Shown here: piece after piece, positions 10,366 to 18,334 of the stretch
Numbering within the stretch: position 1 is the stretch's first letter
Layout: every line of letters starts with the position of its first letter
NCBI GenBank assembly: GCA_003263775.1
Contig: JYJJ01000057.1
Span: 372,001-436,000, forward strand
Length of the DNA: 64,000 nucleotides
Direction: 5' to 3'
Origin: Vibrio maritimus
GTDB taxonomy: Bacteria; Pseudomonadota; Gammaproteobacteria; Enterobacterales; Vibrionaceae
Position numbers and translations under genes: made by a program
Notes under the pieces: model-generated
Seen by the model: the letters and a program-made list of their open reading frames with translations, nothing else
The model's database searches: none
What the model was told of the DNA's origin: nothing

Positions 10366-10839
10366 TTGAGCAAAATTACTATCCGACCAGCAACAACCCA
10401 TGATGCTCAATGGCTACTGAAGCTCTATCAACAAACAATTCGCACTGTAAATCGCAAAGATTACAATGAGATGCAGGTGAATTGCTGGGCTCCGTTAGAC
10501 ATGAAAATAGAGGTGTTTGAGCGCTATGTTGTTTCAAAGCAGCCGTTTGTCGCTACAGACGGTGAACGTATTCTTGGTTACAGTGATCTACAGCCGGATG
10601 GTCTCATTGATCATTTCTATTGCCATCATCAATTCCAAGGGCAAGGTGTTGGCCGTGCTTTGATGAGCGTTATTCACCAAAAGGCAAATGAGATGGCCTT
10701 AGCCAAGCTTTATTCATATGTAAGCATCACGGCCAAGCCGTTTTATCTTTATTTTGGGTTCAATATCGTTAGAGAAAACGAAGCAAGTGTAAGTGGTGTA
10801 GGTTTAAAAAACTTTCTGATGGAAAAAGAGATTGGATGA
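10366..10839 (+). CDS. GNAT-family N-acetyltransferase
   Basis: A 157-residue acetyltransferase of the GCN5-related (GNAT) superfamily. It starts at a TTG codon six bases after an AAGGAG ribosome-binding site. The acetyl-CoA pyrophosphate loop reads HHQFQGQGVGRALM (about residues 87-100), and the tail FYLYFGFNIVREN is the usual final strand pattern. It resembles the YafP-like branch, but the substrate cannot be predicted. It overlaps the next acetyltransferase gene by four bases. Confidence 0.85.
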   Translation: MSKITIRPATTHDAQWLLKLYQQTIRTVNRKDYNEMQVNCWAPLDMKIEVFERYVVSKQPFVATDGERILGYSDLQPDGLIDHFYCHHQFQGQGVGRALMSVIHQKANEMALAKLYSYVSITAKPFYLYFGFNIVRENEASVSGVGLKNFLMEKEIG

Positions 10840-11303
10840 TGATGGACTCAATGTTTGAAGTTAAATCACTAACACATGATGAGTTACCGCTCGATCTGTT
10901 GCTAATTGCCGACCCTGAAGAGGCGGCTATTAACGTTTATCGTCAGCGATGCGAAGCATACGCGGCTTTTTTACAAGGTAAGATAGTAGGGGCACTATTG
11001 GTAGAAATTGACAATAAAAAACAGAGAGCTGAGCTGTTCAATATTGCTGTTTATGATGAGCACCAAGGTAAAGGCTTTGGTGGGGTGTTGTTGGATGAAG
11101 CTTTGAAAATGCTCGCCGAAAGCGGAATTAGAAAGGTTGAACTTGGTACCGGTTCGTTTGGGTACCAATTATCCTTTTATCAAAAACATGGTTTTCGAGT
11201 CGACAGTGTCGTAAAAGACTTCTTTCTTGATAACTATGACGAACCAATATTCGAGCAGGGTATTCAGCATAAGGATATGCTTCGTTTAGTGTGGCGCGGT
11301 TAA
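10836..11303 (+). CDS. GNAT-family N-acetyltransferase
   Basis: A 155-residue GNAT protein translationally coupled to the previous acetyltransferase (ATGATGATGG overlap). The acetyl-CoA loop is DEHQGKGFGGVLLDEAL (about residues 72-88), with a canonical C-terminal YQKHGF motif. Several ATG codons near the start (10836, 10839, 10842, 10851) leave the exact N-terminus uncertain. Substrate unknown. Confidence 0.83.
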   Translation: MMMDSMFEVKSLTHDELPLDLLLIADPEEAAINVYRQRCEAYAAFLQGKIVGALLVEIDNKKQRAELFNIAVYDEHQGKGFGGVLLDEALKMLAESGIRKVELGTGSFGYQLSFYQKHGFRVDSVVKDFFLDNYDEPIFEQGIQHKDMLRLVWRG

Positions 11304-11404
11304 GATTAAGTAATATCCCGTTGTCAGGCATTGACGAGCAAAAATGTGAAAGGTAGATTGCCCGCGATTACCATAGTTGATAAATGTGAAAGTTGGAGAC
11401 TCTG

Positions 11405-12099
11405 ATGGGTGAGATGTACACCAAGCATGCGGACAAATATGCCGAAGCGATTGAAAACAATGCATATAATGCACTTTATGAACGTCCATCTACACTCGCG
11501 CTAGTCGGTGATGTGAAAAACAAGCGGGTTCTTGACTTAGGTTGTGGTCCTGGCGTCTACGCGGAGCTCTTCGCGAAGCAAGGTGCAACTGTCACGGCGA
11601 TTGATTTATCAGAGGAAATGGTCGCGTTGACCCAACGTCGCCTGGGTGACGCTGTCACATGCTATTCGCAAGATTTGACAGAAGGCTTACCGAATGAAGT
11701 CAGTGATCAGTATGACGTTGTTGTTTGCCCACTGATGATTCACTACTTAGAAGATTTGGTGCCTTTGTTTTCAGAAGTGCAGCGTGTTGTGAAAACGGGG
11801 GAACCTTTGTTTTTTCTACCCACCATCCGATCATCGACTTTGAAGACGATGCCTTCAATAACTACTTTGATGTAGAACGTATTACTGAGCACTGGGATAC
11901 CGTTGGTGAGCCGGTGGAGGTTTCATTCTTTAGACGTTCATTGACGAACTTATTTGATAGCTTATCTGAAGCCGGTTTTATTTTAGACAAGTTTTCTGAA
12001 GGTAAGCCCGCGCCCGAAATGCAAACGGTGGCTCCTGAGACTTTTGAACGACTATCTCGTCGTCCAAACTTCATCTTCATCCGAGCAAAAGCCAAATAA
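11405..12099 (+). CDS. Class I SAM-dependent methyltransferase (one frameshift)
   Basis: A methyltransferase of about 231 residues with a Rossmann-type S-adenosylmethionine domain. Motif I is VLDLGCGPGVYAELFAKQGA (about 39-58), followed by TAIDLSEEM as the acidic ribose-binding strand. The start at 11405 has GGAG seven bases upstream. The frame breaks at 11797-11801, where five G residues replace an expected six; restoring one gives VVKTGGTFVFSTHHPI and runs on to 12099. Substrate unknown; it resembles small-molecule methyltransferases of the methyltransf_11/25 type. Confidence 0.82.
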
Positions 12100-12153
12100 T
12101 CGCCTCTAGAAAACCGCGATTACTCATCGTTTCCTGCTAGTTTTTCATCAAAA

Positions 12154-12179
12154 GGGCAAAAAACGTGTTTTTTTTGCCC
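12154..12179 (+). other. Hairpin between methyltransferase and pheS
   Basis: GGGCAAAAAACG followed by a mirrored TTTTTTTTGCCC forms a strong A/U-rich stem 55 bases past the methyltransferase stop. It could terminate that gene or act as an attenuator ahead of pheS. There is no T-tract after the stem and no clear phenylalanine-rich leader, so the role is uncertain. Confidence 0.35.
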
Positions 12180-12291
12180 AATAACCCGTTCAATTTACAA
12201 ATCAATTTGGCATTGGCGGCGGGTTTTATTAGTATGTACAGCTATCAAAAAACACCCTTATGGATACTACCGGACGGTAGACGAGGAAACG

Positions 12292-13275
12292 ATGCAACAT
12301 CTAGAAGAGATCATTGCTAACGCGGGCACAGCGATTGACGCTGCAGACTCGCTAGTCGCACTTGACGAAGTGCGTGTTCAGTATCTAGGTAAGAAAGGTG
12401 AGCTAACGGCTCAACTTCAAAGCCTAGGTAAACTACCACCAGAAGAGCGCCGCAGTGCTGGTCAAGAGATCAACAAAGCAAAAGGTGTGGTTCAGCAAGC
12501 TATCGCAGCACGCAAAGATGCACTACAACGTGCAGAGCTTGAAGCTAAGCTAGCGGCAGAAACTATCGACGTAACCCTACCAGGTCGTCGTATCGAGAAC
12601 GGCGGTCTACACCCAGTTACTCGTACTGTTGAGCGTATTGAAAAGTTCTTTGGTGAGTTAGGCTTTAGCACTGAGTCTGGTCCTGAAATTGAAGATGCAT
12701 TCCACAACTTTGATGCACTAAACATTGCAGAAGACCACCCAGCTCGTACTGACCACGATACCTTCTTCTTCAACCCTGATCTGATGCTACGTACCCACAC
12801 GTCTGGCGTACAGATCCGTACGATGGAAAATGGCAAACCACCATTCCGCTTCATCGCGCCGGGCCGTGTTTACCGTAACGACTACGACCAAACACACACG
12901 CCAATGTTCCACCAAGTGGAAGGCATGCTGGTTGACGAAAATGTTAACTTCGCACAACTGAAAGGTATCCTGCACGATTTCCTAACTAACTTCTTCGAAG
13001 AAGATCTTGAAGTTCGTTACCGTCCGTCATACTTCCCATTCACTGAACCTTCAATGGAAGTGGACGTAAAGCGTAAAGATGGCAAATGGCTAGAAATCCT
13101 AGGCTGTGGCATGGTGCACCCAAATGTACTTCGCAGCGTAGGCATCGACCCTGAAAAATACTCTGGTTTTGCATTCGGTATCGGTATCGAGCGTCTAGCT
13201 ATGCTTCGTTACGGCGTAAATGACCTACGTTCGTTCTTCGAGAACGATCTACGTTTCCTAAAACAGTTCAAGTAA
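12292..13275 (+). CDS. pheS: Phenylalanyl-tRNA synthetase alpha subunit
   Basis: Catalytic subunit of the alpha2-beta2 enzyme that charges tRNA-Phe in the cytoplasm. The 327 residues match the usual bacterial length. An N-terminal coiled-coil tRNA-binding arm (about 1-90) is followed by class II synthetase motifs, including FRFIAPGRVYRND with THTPMFHQVEG (motif 2 region, about 188-215) and GFGIGIERL-type FAFGIGIERLAMLRYGV (motif 3, near 303-318). The start has GAGGA upstream. pheT follows 18 bases downstream, as in nearly all bacteria. Codon use is strongly biased, as expected for a highly expressed gene. Confidence 0.98.
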   Translation: MQHLEEIIANAGTAIDAADSLVALDEVRVQYLGKKGELTAQLQSLGKLPPEERRSAGQEINKAKGVVQQAIAARKDALQRAELEAKLAAETIDVTLPGRRIENGGLHPVTRTVERIEKFFGELGFSTESGPEIEDAFHNFDALNIAEDHPARTDHDTFFFNPDLMLRTHTSGVQIRTMENGKPPFRFIAPGRVYRNDYDQTHTPMFHQVEGMLVDENVNFAQLKGILHDFLTNFFEEDLEVRYRPSYFPFTEPSMEVDVKRKDGKWLEILGCGMVHPNVLRSVGIDPEKYSGFAFGIGIERLAMLRYGVNDLRSFFENDLRFLKQFK

Positions 13276-13293
13276 TCCAGAGGGTTCATCACA

Positions 13294-15681
13294 ATGAAAT
13301 TCAGCGAATCATGGCTTCGTGAGTGGGTAAACCCTTCAGTTTCGACTGACGAGCTTACGCACCAAATTACAATGGCTGGCCTAGAGGTGGACGATGTACT
13401 GCCTGTAGCAGGCTCTTTCACTGGCGTTAAAGTAGGTAAAGTGGTTGAGTGCGGTCAGCACCCAGACGCAGACAAGCTACGCGTAACTAAAGTTGATGTT
13501 GGCGCAGAAGAACTGCTAGACATCGTTTGTGGCGCTCCAAACTGTCGTGAAGGTCTGAAAGTAGCAGTAGCAACTGTTGGTGCTGTTCTTCCAGGCGATT
13601 TCAAAATCAAGAAAGCAAAACTACGTGGTCAACCTTCACACGGTATGCTGTGCTCGTTTACTGAGTTAGGTATCGATGTTGAATCTGACGGCATTATGGA
13701 ACTGGCTGAAGACGCAGTAATCGGTACTGATTTCCGTGACTTCCTAGGTCTTGATGACGTAACTGTTGACGTTGACCTAACTGCAAACCGCGCTGACTGT
13801 TTCAGCATCCGTGGTCTTGCTCGTGAAGTTGGCGTTCTAAACCGTGCTGACGTGACAGCACCAGCGGTTAACCCTGTTGAAGCATCTATTGCTGATGTGG
13901 CGTCTATCGAAGTTAAAGCAACGGAAGCGTGTCCTCGTTACCTAGGTCGTATCGTTAAGAACGTGAACGTTCAAGCTGAAACACCACTATGGATGCAAGA
14001 GAAACTGCGTCGTTGTGGTATTCGTTCAATCGACCCTGTTGTAGATATCACTAACTATGTGCTTCTAGAGCAAGGTCAGCCAATGCACGCGTTCGATCTA
14101 GCTAAGATTGAAGGTGGTATCGTTGTTCGTATGGCAGAGCAGGGCGAGAAACTGACTCTTCTAGACGGCACTGAAGCTGAGCTAAACGCAGACACACTTG
14201 TTGTTGCAGACCACAACAAAGCACTTGCTATCGCAGGTATCTTTGGTGGTGAAGAGTCTGGCGTAACAACTGAGACTAAAGACGTGCTTCTAGAGTGTGC
14301 GTTCTTCGCACCGGACCACATTCGTGGCCGCGCTCGTAGCTACGGTCTTCACACAGATTCTTCAATGCGTTTTGAGCGTGGTGTGGACTACGCACTGCAA
14401 TTCAGCGCAATGGAGCGTGCAACTGAGCTTCTAGTTGAAATCTGTGGCGGTGAAGTAGCACCTGTCGTTGCTGTTGAGTCTGACGCTGATCTTCCTAAGC
14501 CAAACACAGTTGAACTGCGCCGTACTAAGCTAGATTCACTTCTTGGTCACCACATCGCTGACTCTGAAGTTGTTGAGATCCTAGAGCGTCTAGGTCTAAC
14601 AGTAACAACGACGGATACTGGCTGGACTGGTGTTGCACCGACATGGCGTTTCGACATCGCAATCGAACAAGACCTGATTGAAGAAGTAGGTCGTATCTAT
14701 GGTTACGACAACATTCCAAATCAACACCCTGCTGCAACACTTAAGATGCACAACCACGTTGAAGCGAATCTTCCGCTGAAACGCGTACGCGATTTGCTTG
14801 TTGACCGTGGCTACCATGAAGCGATTACTTATAGTTTCGTTGAGCCAGAGCAGCAAAAGCTTGTTGTGCCAGACGTTGAGCCACTGATTCTGCCATTCCC
14901 AATTTCTGCGGAAATGTCAGCAATGCGTCTTGGTCTTATCCAAGGTCTTCTAAATACGGTTGTTCACAACCAGAAGCGTCAGCAACCACGTGTTCGTCTA
15001 TTCGAATACGGCCTGCGTTTCATCCCTTGCGAAAGCGCTGAAAATGGCATGCGCCAAGAGCCTATGCTTGCAGGTGTGATTGCGGGTACTCGCAGCGAAG
15101 AGCATTGGGATATTGAAACTAACACGGTTGATTTCTTTGATCTTAAAGGTGACCTAGAAGCGATTCTAGAACTGTCTGCAAACGAGAAAGCATACTCATT
15201 TTCTGCAGCGAAACACCCAGCACTTCACCCAGGTCAATCTGCAGCAATCGTTGTAGATGGCAAAGAGGTTGGTGTCATTGGTACTATTCACCCAGAGCTT
15301 GAGCGCAAGTTCGGTCTAAACGGTCGTACTATCGTATTCGAAGTTGAATGGTCTGCGATCAACACGAAGGTGATTCCAGAAGCGGCTGGACTTTCTAAGT
15401 TCCCTGCAAACCGTCGTGACATCGCCGTTGTTGTTGATGAAGCGGTTGCTTCTGGTGACATCGTTGCAGCTTGCCTAGAGCAAGGTGGCGAGTTCCTAAA
15501 AGACGCGAAATTGTTTGACGTTTACGTAGGTAAGGGCGTTGAGGAAGGCAAGAAGAGCCTAGCGATTGCTTTGACTCTACAGTCTCTAGAGCGCACGCTT
15601 GAAGATGCAGATATTGCAGGTGCGGTAGACGCAATTGTTGCCCATATTTCTGAGAAATTTGGTGCATCACTTCGTGACTAA
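13294..15681 (+). CDS. pheT: Phenylalanyl-tRNA synthetase beta subunit
   Basis: Structural and editing subunit of phenylalanyl-tRNA synthetase, 795 residues. Visible domains in order are an OB-fold/EMAP-type tRNA-binding domain (about 39-148, containing HPDADKLRVTKVD), the B3/B4 editing domain (about 200-375), the B5 domain (about 400-475), the inactive synthetase core, and the C-terminal ferredoxin-fold anticodon-binding domain (about 700-795, ending FGASLRD). It is cotranscribed with pheS and followed by a strong terminator. No irregularity was seen. Confidence 0.98.
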   Translation: MKFSESWLREWVNPSVSTDELTHQITMAGLEVDDVLPVAGSFTGVKVGKVVECGQHPDADKLRVTKVDVGAEELLDIVCGAPNCREGLKVAVATVGAVLPGDFKIKKAKLRGQPSHGMLCSFTELGIDVESDGIMELAEDAVIGTDFRDFLGLDDVTVDVDLTANRADCFSIRGLAREVGVLNRADVTAPAVNPVEASIADVASIEVKATEACPRYLGRIVKNVNVQAETPLWMQEKLRRCGIRSIDPVVDITNYVLLEQGQPMHAFDLAKIEGGIVVRMAEQGEKLTLLDGTEAELNADTLVVADHNKALAIAGIFGGEESGVTTETKDVLLECAFFAPDHIRGRARSYGLHTDSSMRFERGVDYALQFSAMERATELLVEICGGEVAPVVAVESDADLPKPNTVELRRTKLDSLLGHHIADSEVVEILERLGLTVTTTDTGWTGVAPTWRFDIAIEQDLIEEVGRIYGYDNIPNQHPAATLKMHNHVEANLPLKRVRDLLVDRGYHEAITYSFVEPEQQKLVVPDVEPLILPFPISAEMSAMRLGLIQGLLNTVVHNQKRQQPRVRLFEYGLRFIPCESAENGMRQEPMLAGVIAGTRSEEHWDIETNTVDFFDLKGDLEAILELSANEKAYSFSAAKHPALHPGQSAAIVVDGKEVGVIGTIHPELERKFGLNGRTIVFEVEWSAINTKVIPEAAGLSKFPANRRDIAVVVDEAVASGDIVAACLEQGGEFLKDAKLFDVYVGKGVEEGKKSLAIALTLQSLERTLEDADIAGAVDAIVAHISEKFGASLRD

Positions 15682-15712
15682 TCGCGATTAGCGTATCAAC
15701 GTGAATTGCCTG

Positions 15713-15747
15713 AAAAAGCGAGTTACTGAAAAGTAACTCGCTTTTTT
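15713..15747 (+). terminator. Rho-independent terminator after pheT
   Basis: The stem AGCGAGTTACT/AGTAACTCGCT with a short loop is followed by seven T residues, 31 bases after the pheT stop. It separates ihfA from pheST transcription at least partly. Confidence 0.9.
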
Positions 15748-15797
15748 TATACCTCAATATAATAGGGAAGAAAAACCCAGTTTCATATCGAAAATAT

Positions 15798-15845
15798 ATT
15801 GCAACTCGCTGTTTTTACACAATAAATTGCAACTCATCTGCATCA
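15798..15845 (+). repeat. Direct repeat in the pheT-ihfA intergenic region
   Basis: ATTGCAACTC occurs at 15798-15807 and again at 15836-15845, start to start 38 bases. The gene-free stretch 15748-16149 is strongly AT-rich and probably holds the ihfA promoter. I see no reading frame there and cannot name the repeat. It could be a protein-binding site. Confidence 0.35.
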
Positions 15846-16149
15846 AGGTCACTATTTTTAATTTTGTTTATAACTTTATTTAAGTCTGATTTATTGTTAT
15901 TTTTTGGAATAAAATTCCGTGCAAATGTTGCTGAGTAATCTATATCTCTAAAATATGCTGAAAATCCGATAACTTGCTAAAACTTAAAGCAAAATCCTGA
16001 CATAGTTCTGAAATAAAAAAAGTTGGCGAAAATCAGAAGGTTGGCTTACACTTTTCAAAGTTGGCCTGTTATGTTGTTGATTGGTCGAACGAAATCTTAA
16101 GCGTTATCACTGCGATAACAAGGTATGAATTAGCTTTGAGGGGAGTTTT

Positions 16150-16443
16150 ATGGCGCTCACAAAAGCCGATCTGGCTGAGAACCTATTTGAGAAACTCGGA
16201 TTCAGTAAAAGGGATGCCAAGGAAACGGTAGAAGTGTTTTTCGAAGAAATTAGAAAATCACTTGAAAGTGGCGAACAGGTAAAACTGTCGGGTTTTGGTA
16301 ATTTTGACTTGCGTGACAAGAATGAACGTCCGGGTCGAAATCCCAAAACTGGTGAAGACATTCCCATTTCCGCTCGACGCGTAGTGACATTCCGTCCGGG
16401 TCAGAAACTGAAGGCTCGAGTCGAAAATATCAAAGTAGATTAA
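16150..16443 (+). CDS. ihfA: Integration host factor alpha subunit
   Basis: A 97-residue DNA-bending protein forming a heterodimer with IHF-beta. It has the full family sequence: the start MALTKADLAENLFEKLGFSK, then VKLSGFGNFDLRDKNERPGR, and the beta-arm with the intercalating proline region GRNPKTGEDIPISARRVVTF. It follows pheT, as in other gamma-proteobacteria, but with about 470 bases and a terminator between, so it probably has its own promoter. GAGGGGAG precedes the start. Confidence 0.97.
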   Translation: MALTKADLAENLFEKLGFSKRDAKETVEVFFEEIRKSLESGEQVKLSGFGNFDLRDKNERPGRNPKTGEDIPISARRVVTFRPGQKLKARVENIKVD

Positions 16444-16456
16444 TGTCCTACTGTTA

Positions 16457-16487
16457 AACAAAAAGACCACCTAGTGTGGTCTTTTTG
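16457..16487 (+). terminator. Rho-independent terminator after ihfA
   Basis: The stem AAAGACCAC/GTGGTCTTT with a five-base loop ends in a T run, about 15 bases after the ihfA stop. The A-rich left arm would also let it serve the converging relV transcript. Confidence 0.85.
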
Positions 16488-16576
16488 TGGTTTAGGCGCT
16501 AGGTATTTAGAGGCTACATATTTAGGGGAAATCGAACGCTAAGCCATTGCTCTACATGCGTTCAATCAAGAGCGGA

Positions 16577-17353
16577 TTACGCCGCTCGAATGTTGGTCGT
16601 AATGTAAGGTTGCCAAGCGTTTTGATACAGCTCCATTGATTGGCGTCGTAGGCTGGCGATTTGTGCAGTCTCAAACTCATTAAGTGCGCGGTTTTCAGCG
16701 GCTGCTCTACGCTCAATTCCTTGAACGATTTCATACAAATCGTGCTCAGGTCCACTCTTAACATCTGCGATGTCTTTAAGGTGCAGTTGTACTTCAGCGA
16801 TAATTCCGGTCTTAGGTAATTTAACCAAGATGTTTAGGTCACGATATCCAGACGCTGCTGGGCTTTTGAAGCGGTTTTTAACCCTTACTACCTGAGCTTC
16901 ACGGCTAAGCGCTTCATAAGCGCCTACAAGGCTTTCAACGTCTTGAGCGACGATAGTGCCTCGAGCCAGATCTGTGATTTGATTCACCTGACCGTTGAGC
17001 TCGGTGTCAATCTTCACTTTTGCTCGCTCAGCAGATTTTACGCCTGCAAAGTAGGCATCGGTGTCAGTCAGTAGGGCGGTGGTTTTACAAAGCGCTTCTA
17101 GCTCATGTTGAGCCTGGTGGGCTTTGCTGTACAAGATGTCAAAATCGTTATGGGGTTGGAAGGCAGCGCCTTGAACAGCATCAATGCCGTACAAGCCACT
17201 AAGACTGTGTTTGAATACAGATGGACAAACTTCGTTTTGCTCTTGCTTTCCTTTTGTTGGGGTGGAATCGGATTGATTAAGCGTGGCCGCAAATGCAGGT
17301 GCGCGGCTGAGTACCAATAGCATTAGTGCTGCAGTACGAAGAAACGTGCTCAT
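16577..17353 (-). CDS. relV: Small alarmone synthetase RelV
   Basis: A (p)ppGpp synthetase of 258 residues with only the RelA/SpoT catalytic fold and no HD hydrolase or regulatory domain. Residues matching those reported as essential in V. cholerae RelV are present: K106, D128 and R131 (ITDLARGT), the GYRDLN motif near 169-174, and E187 in AEVQLH. The first 22 residues are hydrophobic and signal-like, as in other RelV proteins. In V. cholerae relV also lies beside ihfA and close to tpm (from memory), which supports the call. It converges on ihfA. The product lets vibrios make ppGpp during glucose or fatty-acid starvation without RelA and SpoT. Confidence 0.92.
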   Translation of the reverse strand: MSTFLRTAALMLLVLSRAPAFAATLNQSDSTPTKGKQEQNEVCPSVFKHSLSGLYGIDAVQGAAFQPHNDFDILYSKAHQAQHELEALCKTTALLTDTDAYFAGVKSAERAKVKIDTELNGQVNQITDLARGTIVAQDVESLVGAYEALSREAQVVRVKNRFKSPAASGYRDLNILVKLPKTGIIAEVQLHLKDIADVKSGPEHDLYEIVQGIERRAAAENRALNEFETAQIASLRRQSMELYQNAWQPYITTNIRAA

Positions 17354-17584
17354 TCTCTCTCCTAGTTACGTTATAAAAACGGGTACAAAAAAGGCGTTAA
17401 CGCGCAGGAGTGTTGCTAATCATAATATGGGGTTCCTTACGGAAAACCCAACACAAACTGTGTAACAGAGTTTGTAAACTGTGATGCCTATCTCTTAATA
17501 AAATCTACTCGATTGGGTGTGACATTTTGTCTGCACTCTGTAAACTCTACGTTAACCATTATCCACAGCGAATATGAACGATAA

Positions 17585-18238
17585 ATGAACGATTTTGAAC
17601 TTTGGCACGACAAGTGGGCTGCAAACAAAATAGGTTTTCACTTGGAAGATGTGAACCCTTTGCTCATTAAGTATTGGGAACGAGTATCCCCAAACCGTGA
17701 CGAGAAGGTCTTTGTGCCGCTTTGTGGCAAGTCAGAGGATTTAGTTTGGTTGGCACAGCGTCACGATGATGTGCAAGGTGTCGAGCTGAGTCAAATTGCG
17801 GTGCGTTCATTTTTCTCAGAGCATTTTTACACCCCGATGGTCACCCCAATCAATGGTCAGTTTGAGTTATATCAGTTTGATGAGCTGAACATTTATGTCG
17901 GTGACTACTTTACCGCTCCAATTCAGCCAGTAGAGTTGATTTACGATCGCGCTGCGATGATCGCCATGCCGGAAGAGGTGAGAGCGCTCTACGTTGAAAA
18001 GCTAAAACAAACGTTGAAACCGGGCGGCCGTATTCTTCTTATCACATTGGACTACATTCAAAGCGAGATGACAGGACCACCATACAGCGTACCTAGCACA
18101 GAAGTGATGAAGCATTTTGGTGATGACTTTGATGTGACCCTGTTAGAGCGTGATGAAGCAGACAGCAATCACCGCCGAATCCAGCAAGGGTTAACTCGTT
18201 TTGCAGAAGAAGCTTGGCTTATTACCCATAAAGGTTAA
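17585..18238 (+). CDS. tpm: Thiopurine S-methyltransferase
   Basis: A 217-residue SAM-dependent methyltransferase of the thiopurine methyltransferase family, known in bacteria for methylating thiopurines and for tellurite and selenite resistance. Family signatures are DFELWHDKWAANKIGFH at the N-terminus and VFVPLCGKSEDLVWLA (SAM motif I, about residues 42-57), then GVELS. The length matches E. coli and Pseudomonas Tpm. It is a single gene converging on ppsA. Confidence 0.95.
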   Translation: MNDFELWHDKWAANKIGFHLEDVNPLLIKYWERVSPNRDEKVFVPLCGKSEDLVWLAQRHDDVQGVELSQIAVRSFFSEHFYTPMVTPINGQFELYQFDELNIYVGDYFTAPIQPVELIYDRAAMIAMPEEVRALYVEKLKQTLKPGGRILLITLDYIQSEMTGPPYSVPSTEVMKHFGDDFDVTLLERDEADSNHRRIQQGLTRFAEEAWLITHKG

Positions 18239-18275
18239 TGAAAGTCGACTCGGGATGTCATCCCAATAAATGAAT

Positions 18276-18309
18276 ATAAAAATGCCAGAGCGAGTGCTCT
18301 GGCATTTTT
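18276..18309 (+). terminator. Bidirectional terminator between tpm and ppsA
   Basis: The stem AATGCCAGAG/CTCTGGCATT with a six-base loop has a T run on the right and an A run on the left. It can therefore end both the tpm transcript and the converging ppsA transcript. Confidence 0.88.
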
Positions 18310-18334
18310 TTATTATGGTGACGATATTCAGTCG

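Noticed and set aside
12100..12291. A phenylalanine-rich leader peptide (pheM-like) before pheS, starting at the GTG near 12165.
   Set aside because: Only three or four scattered Phe codons, and the frame runs into pheS. The hairpin there has no T-tract, so attenuation is not supported.
12492..14321. Long antisense reading frames across pheS and pheT (for example 120 residues on the minus strand).
   Set aside because: They arise from the strong codon bias of these genes and contain no recognisable protein features.
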